Positions 47,771-61,969 of a DNA stretch of 64,000 bases are shown piece by piece; the stretch's first letter is position 1, and the number at the start of each line of letters is the position of its first letter. The position numbers and the translations under genes are program-made. The notes beneath the pieces were generated by a model, which was not told the DNA's origin, searched no databases, and saw nothing but the letters and a program-made list of their open reading frames with translations. Source of the stretch: Allium sativum (Eukaryota > Streptophyta > Magnoliopsida > Asparagales > Amaryllidaceae); the NCBI GenBank assembly GCA_030737875.1, contig CM060910.1:610899303-610963302 (forward strand), read 5' to 3'.

Positions 47771-47775
47771 ATAAC
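47771..47775. repeat. Target-site duplication of D, left copy (ATAAC)
   Basis: Repeated at 54549-54553. The unfilled site is GGGGTATAACTACCTCTCAG near 41030 in C's other LTR. Confidence 0.95.
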
Positions 47776-48324
47776 TGTGACGGTCGGGAATTTTGCTCGA
47801 TCCGAATCAGTCGTTAAACCGATCTAGACCGTTCGAAACCCCTGATCGTTTTGAGAACAGGACAAATCAGAACGCAGACGGAAGAACATCTCATTGTTAT
47901 TACAACAATTCCATCAGATACAAGAATATACAGAGTATAAATGAATAAATTACATTCGATAAATATCAGAGATTACAATAAATTACATAGCAGCGGAAAA
48001 TAATACAAAGAACAACTGAAGGTGATATACGGATACAGAGCTTTCCGGATATCATTCCAGCTGTAAAACAGGATCCTGTGAATATAAATCTGCAAAAACA
48101 AAACTACTAGCTGCCCGTGCGGAAAATAGGGGCACCCAGAGTTTAGGTTAAAACAATAAACTCCAGGTCAGTCATGTGACTGGTGTGAGAACTAAAACAG
48201 GTATTTAAAACTTTACTTTAAAAGAGAGTAATTCAAGGGACCACGCCGTATGACATAGAACGGGTTTCCTCCCAAGAATACCAGTGCATAGAAATGACAA
48301 CGCAATGCTTTTTCGAAAAATGAA

Positions 48325-48396
48325 GCTATTATAAGACCCAGGTCCCATCACACAATGCAACGCAAGCCGGAGGATAGGGTTTTCCCTTATAATAGC
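48325..48396 (-). other. Leader hairpin H2 of D
   Basis: GCTATTATAAG (48325-48335) pairs perfectly with CTTATAATAGC (48386-48396), 11 bp. The outer pairs differ from both A and B and remain complementary. Confidence 0.78.
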
Positions 48397-49368
48397 CAAA
48401 CATGTTTGGTACGTTTAAAACAAATCATTTGATACTATAATAAGTGTATAGTGTCAAAACATTTTCAATCATAAATATAAATCATAGACGGCATGGGTAC
48501 CATATATCATGTCGCCATACTAGTTCTACAATTAAAATCACAATACACGTATTGGAAATTGGATTTCCGTCATGATTCGAGGCAAGGGGCAAGCTCCTCT
48601 CCGCTTTGAGACACTCTAGCAAATGCTCAGGACTACGCACTCTGGGCAGTCACTGGATCGGTTGGGCCGGTCCTCACCTACGTTAGAGGATTATTTGTTC
48701 CTGAACACACGTTTCCCGGTCCTTACAGACCTATAATCGAGGCGCCTCATTCCAACAACCACAAAGGTGAAAAGTATATAAATGTCAGGGCTGGTAAGTC
48801 ACTGACACCACCAAAGTTAGAAAGAAACGTCGTGTTCTCCCAACGGCCCGTATCCCATTTTTAACTCATACCAAGGTGTGAGGCTCGCGAATCCACGCTA
48901 TACACAAAGCTACGCCACAAAGGCCGTGCTTTGATCATCAACCACAAGACTTTGCTTTTCAACAGAAGCCTTGATCCATGCAACTCAGCGTGCCACACAG
49001 GCAATTCATGCCATGCGATTGATATCTATCGATATATAACCTCTAAACTTGTACGTCTCAGAGAAGGGCGTTAAGCAAGAGAATAAATTCTCCGCCTCCA
49101 AACAGATATATATTTAACAGAAATCAATCAACACAGAATAAAATCCAATGTCAGACACACAATCCATTTACTAGTTCGTTCTAGGTCTGAACGAAACCGG
49201 AGGCACTTTCCTCGCATATCCATCGATCTCCAGGTACGTCTGGACGACCACCAACTGATTCCCTCATCTTGGGTGTACAGCCTAATCAAGATCATCGGTA
49301 ATCACCCAAACGATGTGAAAACTTCCGGTCTTCAACCACCGTCTTCATCTTCGACATATCATCGAATC

Positions 49369-49410
49369 GGTTATTCAGAATGGGTATAAACCCGGTCTTT
49401 TCGAACAACC
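49369..49410 (-). other. Leader hairpin H1 of D
   Basis: In sense, GGTTGTTC pairs with GAATAACC over 8 bp with one G-U, around AAAAGACCGGG. Plus-strand arms are 49369-49376 and 49403-49410. Confidence 0.7.
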
Positions 49411-49671
49411 CGCGTATATTAAAAACAAATGTTACACAAACACAAAATACGCCTCATTCCAATTCAGCAGCCACTAACCGCAAATTTCATATTCTTATGG
49501 AAAGGTTCCCATTAATTTTATCTAAGATAAATTCCTTAAAATTTATCCTTTAATCTTCCTTTGGATGTCATTTCAAACCAAATTATGGTTTTTCAAACTA
49601 GTCGGGATTAGCGAACCACACCGAAGTAATTATTTATCTTATTTTATTTCCCAATCCCAGCCTATTCATCC

Positions 49672-49798
49672 CATGAAGCAAAACTGGTAATACTCCATAT
49701 CTAACACCACAGTGTTATCGGTAAAATTAATTACCATTTCATGTTCAAATCTAATTAAAGATTTAACTATCGCTTGGAGTAAAACTGGTGATACTCCA
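49672..49798 (-). other. Hairpin pair H7 of D
   Basis: Arms at 49775-49779 (TGGAG) and 49794-49798 (CTCCA) enclose the same 14-nt loop as in A. The second hairpin, about 49672-49697, reads ATGGAG/CTTCAT in sense with one G-U pair. Confidence 0.65.
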
Positions 49799-50679
49799 TT
49801 CTCGCTCATTTTCCAAATTTGATAATTTAAATTATCAATTCACATTTCAATCTAATTGCAGATTCATTAAAACTCCCTTTTCTGGGTTAAAGAACTAATG
49901 TCATTCAAAACACAGTTCACGATAAACCCAAATCACATTCTAATTATTATCGGGTTAAAGAACAAATGTTATTTAAAACACCATTCACGATAAACCCACA
50001 AATCAATTTTATTTAAAACCCATTTCAAATCCAATGTATTTATTTAAAAATAAATGGGTTTTAATTGTAGTTCAAACTAGTTCATTTCGACAAAAATATA
50101 TTTTTATCTTTTCAAATGTGGAGTTTTTCATCACAATTTTTCCCAAATCATTTCTTATGATTTTACACAAATTATTGATATTTTTAAAAAATTTATCAAG
50201 GCCCGTACAGTCGATTTCCAACAATGGCCATCGAACTGCATTTACAGTGACCTTTTCCAAATTTGATTTGGACATATCTCCAAATCAAACCGTTAGATTT
50301 CAAATTTCTAATATTCGTTAGAAATCTCTTTTCGATACGAACCAAACGGTTCCGGTTTTAGGAGAATTCGACGGTCAGATCTCCCGTAATGTCCGTTTGA
50401 AATAAATGGTCGAAATTCACGAACTGCCGCGGCACGGCGCGTTCTATTCAGGCCGTTATATTATATATATAATATATATAATATATATTTCGTCGATTAC
50501 TATTTAAAATGAATCTTATAAGTCGTTTTAAATTCGTTTCAAAAACAATTTCAACCTTCATTTCAATTCAAATCAAAATTGAATTCTTCCTTAATAATTC
50601 GTTTTAAAATTCATTTCTATTCAATTCAAATTTCAATTCGATTTGAATTCATTTCAATTCGTTTTCAATTCAATTCGAA

Positions 50680-51130
50680 TTCGTTTTCTATTTGATTCAA
50701 TCCAAATTGGTTTTCTATTCGATTCAATTCAAATTTGTTTTCTATTCAATTCAATTCAAATTTGTTTTATATTCGATTCAAATTTGGTTTTCTATTCAAT
50801 TTAAATTCAATTTGGTTTTCTATTCAATTCAAATCAAATTTGTTATATATTCAATTGAAATCAAATTCGTTATATATTCAATTGAAATCAAATTCGTTTT
50901 CTATTTAATTTAAATTCAATTCGTTTTCTATTCAATTTGAATTCAATTCGTTTTCTATTTAATTTAAATTCAATTCGTTTTCTATTCAATTTGAATTCAA
51001 TTCGTTTTCTATTTAATTTAAATTCAATTCGTTTTCTATTCAATTTGAATTCAATTCGTTTTCTATTTAATTTAAATTCAATTCGTTTTCTATTCAATTC
51101 AAATCAATTCGTTTTCTACTCAATTCAAAT
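50680..51130 (-). repeat. 27/54-bp tandem array in D
   Basis: ATTCGTTTTCTATTCAATTT-type units of 27 bp. From about 50888 to 51097 two unit variants alternate strictly, giving a near-perfect 54-bp higher-order repeat and an illusory LNRKRIEFK frame. In an old solo LTR such homogeneity implies recent local amplification. Confidence 0.9.
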
Positions 51131-51364
51131 CAAATTCTTTTTCTAATCAATTTAATTCAAATTTCATTTCAAAATATTCGATTTCGAAATCAATTTTCAA
51201 TATTCATTTTAAAATGAATAAAATCGATATAAATATCGTTCACGTCAAAATGGCATCAATCTAATCAACACGGCTTCATATATTTCTATTTTCAAATATT
51301 GTATTTCAAATATTTCTTTTTCAAATATTTCCTATTCAAATATTTCTATTTCAAATATTTCTAT

Positions 51365-51725
51365 TTTTAAAATATTTCGTTCAACACATGACTAATCTCA
51401 ACGGATGAGTACTGTCAACACATGAACCTTTATTTTATATTGATAAAGATGTAAATTTTATTATTAAAATATTTCGTTCATGACTAATCTCAACGGATGA
51501 GTACGGTCAACACATGAACCTTTATTTTATATTGATAAAGATGTAAATTTTATTATTAAAATATTTCGTTCAACACATGACTAATCTCAACGGATGAGTA
51601 CGGTCAACACATGAACCTTTATTTTATATTGATAAAGATGTAAATTTTATTATTAAAATATTTCGTTCAACACATGACTAATCTCAACGGATGAGTACGG
51701 TCAACACATGAACCTTTATTTTATA
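51365..51725 (-). repeat. Minisatellite in D matching A's 97-bp repeat
   Basis: About four units containing CATGAACCTTTATTTTATAT and GATAAAGATGTAAATTTTAT; one lacks the CAACACATG word. Confidence 0.9.
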
Positions 51726-52574
51726 ATATTCTTTATTTTCTAAATTGGAATGAGGCCCAATCAATCACCATATAATATTAATTATATGGATTTTCATACA
51801 TCACGCGTATATAATAGCATTGAAAAATAATCAACCATCAGCCAAAGTGCACTACACTGTATAAGCATCAAATATAGATATCTAACGCTTATAACAGTCT
51901 GTCAATCAATCGATCGACATATTTAATCAATCAGGATGAGTGAACTTCAAATTTCATCCCAACACCCGTGTGGGGTTTCAAACAATCAAACACAGATTTT
52001 ATTTGTGCAGTTGGGCGATGTGTAAAATTTATCGTCCCAATCAATGTCCTTCAAATAGGTGTACATAAACAAACCGTCCGGTTTGTAAATGAATATTTTA
52101 TTTTATTCACTTCCATGTTAAAAATTATATTTTTAACGATAAACTATTTTATTTCAACACATGAATTTCTATTCAGTTCATTTATACAATAAAAATGGTA
52201 TTTTTTTAACATATTTTAGAATATTTCGGCGGCATAACGACACGATACTAGAAACGGGATAAGGCCTAGCCTTATCCCCGGTCTAGTGAAGGCCCATGCC
52301 ATTCACACATCAATCAAATCAATTTAATTTCACCAAACAATTCAATTCAAACCAAATTATCTAACCAACTACACAACCAAACAAACAAGTCTATGGTCTG
52401 TGGACGATGGTGTCGGGTGCTACTAAACACCGTCTGCATCCTAATATATATATATATATAACTAGAAAAAGAAATTAAAGAGTGAGAAATTCTCCCCGAT
52501 AGCTAATCCAATACCATGACTCTTCATTTATAGAAATCTTCGTCGTTCTCGCCTTTCTGTCACCTTCGTTGACC

Positions 52575-52860
52575 GTAGCCACTACATATATAAAAAATCG
52601 AATTTTTACTTCGCTATTCAATATATAATAATCGAATTTTTTACTTCGCTATTCAATATATAAAAATCAAATTTTTTTCTTCGCTATTCAATATATAAAA
52701 ATTGAATTTTTTCTTCGCTATTCAATATATAAAAATCGAATTTTTTCTTCGCTATTCAATATATAAAAATCGAATTTTTTTCTTCGCTATTCAATATATA
52801 AAAATCCTATTTTTATACCGCTATTATATAGATAAAAATTCTATTTTTATTCCGCTATTC
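52575..52860 (-). repeat. 33-35-bp tandem array in D
   Basis: About eight TTCGCTATTCAATATATAAA units, the counterpart of 2175-2345 in A with more copies. Confidence 0.85.
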
Positions 52861-53219
52861 ACTATATAAAGATTTCGTCTTTTCAAATATAAATATTTCA
52901 CTTTTAACTTCTACTCCTAATGTAAAGATTGAATTTTTATTCACTACACATATAAAGGTGATATTTTTACTATCTTACCTATATAAAAATTATATTTTTA
53001 TATTTCTACAATATAAAAGATTATATTTTTATTATTTATATAATATGAAAATTATATTTTCAACCTCTACCTACGATAAAAATTATATTTTTAACTTCCT
53101 TAAATCATATCTTTAACTCTCCGATCGAATAAAAATTCTATCTCTAATTTTCCTATCGAATAAATTCAGTTTAAAATCAAATAAAATAATAACTGAAAAT
53201 AGAAAAATAAAATAAAAAC

Positions 53220-53663
53220 TTACATAGAAATAGAAGGGAGAAGAGCAGCGTTCACTGTCGGAGAGGGGGGGTTTCAGGGGGGGAAAGGGGGTCAGCGACA
53301 GGTGTTTGGGGGAGGGGGGTCTTCGCGGATTGTCGGAAGAGGGGAAGAGGAGCAGGGGAAGAAGGGGAGGTTCGTGGTGCTCGTCGGAGCTGGCGGAGGT
53401 GGTCGGGGGTACGGTGGTTCAGGCGGCGGCTGCTACTCGCGGTGGAGGGTTCGGGCGATGAAATCGAGAGGGAGAGAGAAGCGCGAGAGGGGGAAGGGGA
53501 AGGGAGATGTCGGCGGCAGTCGAGGAGGTGGATGGCGCATTAGAAGAGGGAGCGATGGTGGCCAGAACGCGGGTGGCGGCTGGGTTCCTCCGCGATTTCC
53601 TTTCTCTATTTTTTTTGTTTTGTGTTGAATGAGGGGGAGAGAGAGTCAGAGAGGTTTTATATA
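53220..53663 (-). promoter_or_regulatory. Putative promoter and GC-rich leader of D
   Basis: Sense TATATAAA (53656-53663), 0.89 kb into the LTR, followed at once by a CT-rich run (CCTCTCTGACTCTCTCTCC in sense) and a block with G-runs on the plus strand. The block occupies the same place as A's GC-rich block, but I see little similarity. The plus-strand Gly/Arg-rich frame (53302-53628) is antisense to the element and is not supported. Confidence 0.5.
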
Positions 53664-53924
53664 TTTAATTATTTTATTTACTAAAAGTTGACTTTTTATT
53701 TCGACCTCGAAATGAGGCCCACCGCCTGTCATCCATAGCTAATTACCCCCATTCCGAACACAATGGGATATGTATCGTAGGCTGATTCGGTCGTTACAAT
53801 CAATTTTCGTCAAAATCAACATATACTTCTATATATTGAATTTGAACACGCATTTCAATTTACCGGGGTCACATACTAACTAGAAAAATTCCAGAAAAAT
53901 ATTTTCTAGCTTCGTATTGACGAT

Positions 53925-53965
53925 ACGGTCCTAACAAAACTAGTTTCGTCGAATTCTGAGACCGT
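53925..53965 (-). promoter_or_regulatory. Upstream palindromic module in D
   Basis: ACGGTC (53925-53930) with GACCGT (53960-53965), centre AAACTAGTTT (53937-53946). Confidence 0.5.
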
Positions 53966-54548
53966 TGGAAAAATGGTCATTTTCCAGTCGATTAAAATCA
54001 ACTAAAACTAGCCAAACGCGTTTTCCTTTGCCCCGCTCACATATTGATTCGAAAAATTATGAAATTTGAAACCTGACAATAATTTGACATCACAGACCCA
54101 ACAAAAGTGGTTTCGTCGAAATCCGAGGTCGTTTGCAAAATTCCCATTTTTAAGGGCCTGAATTCCACAGCGACTATTCAGAATTTTCAACTGGACATAT
54201 CTTTTGATTCCCGCTATGAAATTTTGATTTTTCGGATTCGTTGGAAAGATATTCTCAATTAAATCCCATTATTTTTGGTTTCGCTAAAATTCGGTTTGTT
54301 TTGCACCGGTACATTCAATTGAAGTTTGAAATCGAATTATCGAACTACCGCGCCATTTTCAATACTATTTATAATTTAAAATAAATATTTATATTCTAAC
54401 GACGACGTATATAATATATACGTTCGAATTATATTCAAATTAAATTTCTCGTCGATATTATTTAAAATAATTCATTTTAAATATTCAAAATTCGCTAAAA
54501 TTGTCAAAATAAAAATTTTAAACTGGCCCAGATTTTCGGGTTATTACA

Positions 54549-56356
54549 ATAACTACCTCTCAGACCTTAACTGAACAACATTTCTAACTTCGAAACGGAC
54601 AAGGTTCACCTTTTAAACCTTTAACAAACTTCCTTACGTATCTCTGTTCCAAATAAATCTCTATTCGATAACTCTTTCTTTTGAATAAACTATATTCGAT
54701 AATCTCTCTTTGAATAGCCATATTCGATTAACTCTATTCAATTAACTCTGATCGATTTACTCTTATCAGTTAGCTCTATTTGATTAACTCTATTCTATTA
54801 ACTCTATTTGATTAACTCAAATCGATTAACTCTATTGGATTAACTTAAATCAATTAACTCCTACAATTAACTCCCATCAATTAACTCCTTTAGAATAAAC
54901 TATATTCGATTAACTCCTTTCGAATAAACTATATTCGATTAACTCCTTTCAAATAAACTATATTCGATTTACTCCTTTAACTCTATTCGAATAAACTATA
55001 TTCGATTAACTCCTTTCGAATAAACTATATTCGATTTACTCCTTTAACTATAACTCTAATTCGATTAACTCTAATCTATTAACTCTAATTCGATTAACTC
55101 TAATCGATTAAATCCACTCGATTAACTTCTTCCAATTAACTCTAACTCGATTAACTCTAATCGATTAATTCTAATTCGACTAATCGATTAACTCCAATTC
55201 GATTAACTCAAATCGATTAACTCCATTAAGTTTGACTTCGTATTTCAAAATAGTATCCCATTTCCAAATTCTATTTATACTTCTATTTATAAATTATTCA
55301 TATGAAATCTCCTTTTTATTTCTATCACTTAAATCTCATTTAAAATTTCCTTTTATAACTCTATTTATTTCATAAATAAATATTTCCTTTTATAACTCTA
55401 TTTATTTTCTAACTATCTCCTTTTCTATTCTATTTGTTCAACAAATATTTCCTTTTTAATTTTATTTATTTAACAAATAAATATTCCCCTTTCAATTCTA
55501 TTTATTTAACAAATAAATATTTCCTTTTCTATTTATTTCACAAATATTTCCTTTTCTATTTGTTTTACAAATATTTTCCTTTTCTATTTGTTTTACAAAT
55601 ATTTTCTTTTTATATATAAGTCCATTGATTTTATATAAATACTTTATTTTCAAAATACACTTTGAAAATCACCTTTTCTACATTCCAGTATTTCCTGCGG
55701 TATTTAAAATACCCAATTAACAATGATTAATATCATTCAACACACGTAATCAACATAGATTATATATCACATCATATATTACAATATATGAAAAACAGAA
55801 AAATAAATGTTGGGGAATCCAGTTGGATTCCTCCGACCTGTTTCCCTGCATCCACAGATGTTACACAATATAATTTACATAAATTTCATTTTGATATGAA
55901 ATATTCTGATAAACAGAATCAATATTTGATTAACAATATATATATATATATCATTATCTATAATTTCAAACAATCAATCAGCAATTCAATCAAACAGTTA
56001 ACACATAGATATCGATCATCATTTATCAGTTCTAAAAATACGTTATAAAAATATGAACTGGTAGAGTTGGTGATTTTACTCACATTGGACGATCATCGTT
56101 AATAACGATATCCATCACTTGATTTAATTCTTACATTTTATTTCACTATAAATTGTAACGAGCTCCAGTTCACTCCCAACCAGTTCCACTGTATAGCGTC
56201 CGTCCCTATGATCCCAACGGATTTTGTTTCGCTGAATTTCATTCATGTACGATCAAGTTATATCTTATACAAGATAATACACTTTAATTAAAAATAAAAA
56301 TTTGGATTTTAAATTGCAAATGGGCCTTAACCTTTTAACTCTCGGCCCAAACCCAC
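54549..56356 (-). mobile_element. Element C 5' LTR, part 2
   Basis: Begins with the right ATAAC duplication (54549-54553) and continues C's LTR to the E insertion. It holds the GATTAACTC zone (54660-55230) and palindromic AT repeats (55320-55615). It aligns with about 41027-42828. The rest of this LTR (about 1.7 kb) should lie beyond E. Confidence 0.9.
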
Positions 56357-59300
56357 TGTAACGAACTGGGATTTTCGACTCCGAAAATCAACATCAAACT
56401 ACCATGTTGACCATTCAGACATCGAACATTCCAGATAATTAATAGAAAGAAGTTAGGGGGTGAGAATAGATAAGATAGAAATATTAGAATAGAAGAAGAA
56501 GAAACAAAACCACAGAGTCTCACATTGCAGCGGAATAAAATATAATACTGAAATAAATCTTTATCGAGAGATTTAAAAATACTTACAAATATCAGAGCAA
56601 CGGGACAGTGATAATAACCTGTTCCCATATACATCACACAACGGAATAGTAGCTATATAATACCATACGACTGAACATCTCCGGCTCGTCTCTTCACAGC
56701 TCTTGGTATCCTGATCCTGTCAACCCGGGCTAACCCGAGCATTTACAAAACACCGGGTCAGTCTCGTGAACCAGAGTGAGATAAACTCGCACAGTAATAA
56801 GGGGAAATCATCAAATCATGATTTTAAAGTTCAAAAATCTTTTCAAAAGAAAAGGATAATCGTAAGACCAAATCCACACATAAACACGGACGGTTTTTAT
56901 CTTACGATAACCCAAAACAGTTTTGAAATCAATATCTTGTATGATATTATAATAATGTCTAAATACAAGTAAATATCAATCTAGTAGAACGCTTGCCTCT
57001 CACGCTCTACATATATAGTATACAAACAAAACCGCGGGCGCTTATTGGAGGTTGGATTTCCGACTATGACAAGGTATGGGACCACTTGCCGATAGTGTAT
57101 CTGTAGAGGCAAATACACTGGGTTCAACAAGAACGTCTTGCAACCCGGCCCACACATGACCGACCACTCATTTCGCTTGAGTGTATCGAATGTATATCAC
57201 CGACGGTTGGGATCAGCAACCGTCTCCCGAAAAGGGACAACATTGAAACATAGATTTAAGAAGCAAATAGGATTTCCTCTAGATAGGTGATTATACATCC
57301 TAATGGGAGCGACCCACATAGCCATGCTGCCTGCCCGATTTTTGTCATTTCCCGACTGATGAGGCTTGAGGCCAGAATTAACTTCTGATCATCTGGTCGT
57401 CATTCCCTTTGAATGCCACATCGTCAGATCTGTCAGATATCACTAATTGACGTCCACAAAAATACTCTAGCTGGAAGCTGAGAGAACGACAAATTCCCCT
57501 CTAACAACTATAGCACGTTTGAAGAAATCAACATACGTGAGCCTTTGGAAATACTCTGTCAGACATTCGTCCATACAAGTCATCCAGCAACAGGATGAAC
57601 CGAAGGCACTCTCCTACCGCATCCAATATAGGAATCACCCCATGGATCAGTATCGAGAAGTCCTTGCAACCCGTAAATTCCAACCACGACAGAATCACAG
57701 CTTACCTCTGCTTGCCAAGCAGAGAATATTAGTGGTACTTCCATTTATGAAAATCCACGGTCTTCAATGCTCCATCTCGATGATCTTCTGATATCTTCAC
57801 GCATTTGTTGGTCGGAATGGTTTTTGAATAAATTCGATCCCGGTCTTTCCATACCAACAACCGTATTGGACAGAATTGATAGTCGGTGATTTAACTATCA
57901 AAATATTCAGTGTTTCAATCATGACACTCCAATGAGTTCACTGGTTCAGTATTCGGCATCACTTGACCTTTTAATTAAACAAACTGATTCACTTCTGTTT
58001 AATAAAACTTCTACTCTTTTAATATTTTAAAATACGATAATCGAATTCTTATCACTAACCTCTTTTACGATTACTAACTAATATCATCTTCAGATAATCC
58101 TGATGTCGTTCAAGTTGGGGTATTTTAATTACCTCTCAAACCTTGATCAAACAACGTTCTTATCTTTAGATAAATAGAAGTTGTAACCAAAACCCAATAT
58201 CTCATTTCAGTCTCAAAACAATTTCCACCATAACTTGCATTTGGTTATACAACCCTATAACCCATTTCTTTAACTAGGTTTACTTATTTCCAATCTCCTT
58301 CCAAATTTATTTGACCATTTCCCCCTTTGGAAATCTTATTTCAAATTCCCCTTTTTACTTGATCTCATTCTCAAGTAACGTTAACTTAAGATTAACGTTT
58401 TTTCCCCTTTGTAAATCCCATTTATATCCCTGGTTTATCATAAAATCTTTTTGATCTAAATCCCCTTTCACTTAATTCGAATAATCAAATATCAAGCTAT
58501 TCCATTCACTTGGAACTCCTTCTATAACTTCGTTATAATAAATTTTGGGTTTTAAATATAAAATCTCGTGCATAAACTCCTTTCACCATTCCATTTGATT
58601 TCATTTCACTTCCATCACTTTTGAAAAGTAATCTTCTAAATTATTATTAATTAAATAATAATTTACTTCGATTATCAACTACTGCAGTAGTTAAGTCTTT
58701 ATTAACTACAATGAATAGTAAACCCTTTTAAAACCCTTATCTAAATTTAAACAATATTTGTTTAACTATTTTAAATCAAAACACATTAATTCGATAATCA
58801 CTTCCAATTCAAACGGTAGATTAAATTCACTTAAAATGCGGTCATTCCACTAACCGATTCCAATTAATTCTCACTTTAAATTAATTAAAAATATAATTAA
58901 TTTAACTAAATTCCATTAATTTGTTTTCTTTACAAAACAATTACCAAAGTTAACCATTTGATTCATCTCTTATTCTCCTACTTGTAAATCTGATGGACAT
59001 CAGCATTTACTTTAATAACAAATCAAATTCTTAAATAAATAAAGTATTTATTTATTTCTCTTTGACAATTCTTATTCAAAATAATCTATTTCCAAAATCT
59101 AACTCAAGTTATAAAATAAACCCTTTTAACTTCATCTCTATTTACTCACTTGACGATGAACCGATAATTATAAAAACGATTGATTGTCTAGGCCATACTT
59201 CGCCAAATACCCAACCAATACCGTCTATTGGTTTAAACCAACCAGATGTTGAACATGCAGTCAATAATCAACAATCAAATTTATCACCCCAAACAAATAA

Positions 59301-61952
59301 GTTCATATATGGTAATATGAAAATAAATAATACATTTGAGGGATCAGATTGGGTCCCTCCAACCTGTTCGTCTCTGTGTTCAAATGGTCATCACCATTCA
59401 GGCCAAGCAATTCAATATAACTGTTAATTTAACATCAACCAATTCATAGCACAATTCAAACAATTCAACACGTTCATAAATAAACGTGACCAATAGGGTG
59501 AGTTACCTCCGTTGGATCAAATCGTTAAAATAACGATTTGGTACTTCATTGAAATTAAACACGGTTTAGTTTCATCGGTTAAATCAACAGTTAAATAGAT
59601 AACTAGCAAAGCAGTCAACCATGGGCAAGCAGAGCACACAAAATAAAAACCCAACTTATATAAAATATAAATAGGGTAAATGAGTGAGTTTAACTCACCT
59701 TGAGTTGACACCGTTATTTAAACGATTGGTTTTAATCAAATTAAATGGTTGTTTAATTTAATTGAAAAGGCTGGTTGATTCCAATCTTGTCCGGCTCTGT
59801 CCCATCATATAGGTTTTATTGACGCGAGTCCAACGTTCCTTGTTTTGATCAATTCTGATAACCTACAGTTAAGTTATAAATATTTAAATATGGTATGAAC
59901 TTAAATAAATTATTAAAATCCTTAATTAAAATTACCAATTTTAATTATTTTGTTAGATAGTTGTATTGATCTCCTTCGTTGTTCATTTTTGGTTTCAAAA
60001 CCAAAAGACCGACCCTTCTTAGTATTGTTCCTCATTCATGGTTCCGGCCAGATCCACTTTTGCTCCAACTTGTCTGTAAAAGGTGATGATCCAGTTAATA
60101 TAATGTCATATGCTAATTATGAAACTAAGTTAATCTCTAATTATTTAATTATACAATAATTTACGTTTTAAAATATGTCCAACCTTTCCTTTCCTCCAAA
60201 CCGTTACTGTCCTATTGTTTTCAAGCTTAAACCCATATGTTGTCTTCCCTGTAGCTCCTTGTTCTGTCCTTCCATCCCAAAACGAGTTATCCCAACACAG
60301 TCCTCCTCTTTGATTTACTGCCGCACTTCCTTTGCTCATGTACCACAGTTCCACCTGCCCTCATTTGTTTTCTGCACCGATTATACCCATTTGAGTTTAT
60401 TGACCTTAATTAATTATATAAAAACTTAATACTTAACTTAAATATAATCACGTTAAAATGAATTCAAGGATGATCCTCTTGCTTTACTTCCTCCATTCAC
60501 GCTTTGGTTCCAGACATCGACGTTAACTTCGAACCAACAAATGAGACGTCGCCGCCCCTAGACTGGGCCAGACCCGGATCTGAGTCCATCACCAGAAGCG
60601 CCTTCAGCACCTCCTCCAACGCGCCGAGTCCCTCTAGATCCGACATCCCTAAATGGCCGCAGTCTGTCTTCGAACAGCGGCGGATTCCGCCTCCATTCGG
60701 GCCACCAGAAAAGTCAAAGACAAATCACCACCGGTCAAAGTCTCGAGCTCGATATCCTCTATGCTTCCGCAGTTGAAGATGTCTGACAATAATGAACTGA
60801 TAACGAGTTTTATTGGGAGAAAGGAGCGAGCTCTCAACCATTGATATTGTACAAGAGGCAGCGCAAATGAATTTGACCATGGGAATGCGGACTTAGGGTA
60901 TCGACTGTATAAGGGTTGTATATATAGTGTGGATATTTAATTAAAATATTATTTTATGAAACTTCGTCCTAAAGTAGTTGATTAAAACCTCTACAAACGA
61001 TCTCTGTCTACTGATAAAAAGGCTTTTTCTGATGTAAAAAGATATTCTGGATCCAATGGGACAAGTTTCGTCGAAATCCGAGGTCATATGGAAAAATTTC
61101 CTTTATAAAACCAGAAATAAACACGCGTTTAATTTTTTCACGATCACCAGATAAATTGAATCAACTTGAAACTTGTATATCTTACAAAAATTTGTTGATA
61201 CGAACCCAACGGCACCAGTTTCGTCGCATTCTGAGACTGTTTGCCCGGTAGGCTGTTTTTACCACGTACCGCAATGCCCTTCTGAACACCAAATTTTCCG
61301 ATCTCTAAAAATAACAAACTATATATCTATTATGACTCTAATCGACGATACGAACTCAACGGAACTGGTTCCGCGGCCTAATTCGATCGTCTGCTCAAGT
61401 TACGCCCAAATACTCCTTATATTTATTTGAATGCGCGCTATAGAATTTGAACGGGCGTTTACGGTTGCTGTGGTCACATACAACATCTGTTTGCCACGCC
61501 TTTTTGACTTTCTGGCAGTACTTTAGCGATACGGTCCCAATGAAACTAATTTCATCGAGAACAGTGTCCGTTTGCAAAACGGCTATTTTAACGGCCGATA
61601 ACGATTTCCACAGCGTTTTCTCCAAAATTTGATTTAGTCATAACTCGCAACCAATAAAACGGAATCTAGATTTTTCTCTTTCATATGAAATCTATCGTCA
61701 ACACGCTCCCAACGTTTCTTGTTTCACAGAAATCCGACTTATTTCGGACTCTGTATGTCCAGTTGAAGTTCAAACTCGCATTTTCAAACTGCAGCGCTAT
61801 ATTTTAAGCGCTATTTATAATTATATAAATATATAACGTCGAACTTTGTTTAAATAGAGAATTAGATATTAATTCCATCGATATTCCAAGTATAATATTT
61901 AAATTAAATAAATTAAATTACATATTCGAGTGCCAAAAACACTGGTCGTTAC
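56357..61952 (-). mobile_element. Element E 3' LTR
   Basis: 5596 bp, about 0.3 kb shorter than F's LTR. F's AGCGCT repeat zone is missing (near 58030). Hairpins: H2 56859-56908 (ATCGTAAG/CTTACGAT) and H1 57805-57860 (TTGTTGGT/ACCAACAA). At the boundary it reads GGTCGTTAC followed by TTCTTCCCC, one base short of the usual terminal TTACA. Confidence 0.9.
60918..60927 (-). promoter_or_regulatory. Putative TATA box in E LTR
   Basis: Sense CTATATATAC about 1.03 kb into the LTR. The corresponding part of F differs and has no equally good box, only TA-rich sequence. Confidence 0.4.
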
Positions 61953-61969
61953 TTCTTCCCCCCTTAAAA
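61953..61969 (-). other. Polypurine tract of E
   Basis: Sense TTTTAAGGGGGGAAGAA, identical to F's. Confidence 0.88.

Larger units (their letters stand above)
45906..47775 (-). mobile_element. Element C 5' LTR, part 1
   Basis: Starts TGTAGTGTCCCG beside the PBS and runs to the D insertion. It contains H4 (46255-46286), H2 (46381-46426), a central zone resembling F's LTR (46560-47220) and a decayed H1 (47270-47317). Confidence 0.9.
47776..54548 (-). mobile_element. Element D: solo LTR related to family A
   Basis: 6773 bp from TGTGACGG to GGTTATTACA, with flanking ATAAC duplications and no internal region. This is the product of recombination between two LTRs. It aligns along its length with A's LTR in reverse orientation, but is clearly diverged. 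Hairpins: H2 (48325-48396), H1 (49369-49410), H7 (49672-49798). Arrays: 27-bp (50680-51130), 97-bp-type (51365-51725), 35-bp (52575-52860). GC-rich leader 53220-53650, TATA 53656-53663. Confidence 0.93.

Noticed and set aside
53302..53628. Gly/Arg-rich 108-codon frame, like an RGG protein
   Set aside because: It is antisense to the solo LTR and produced by G-runs in the leader block; there is no homologous frame in A.
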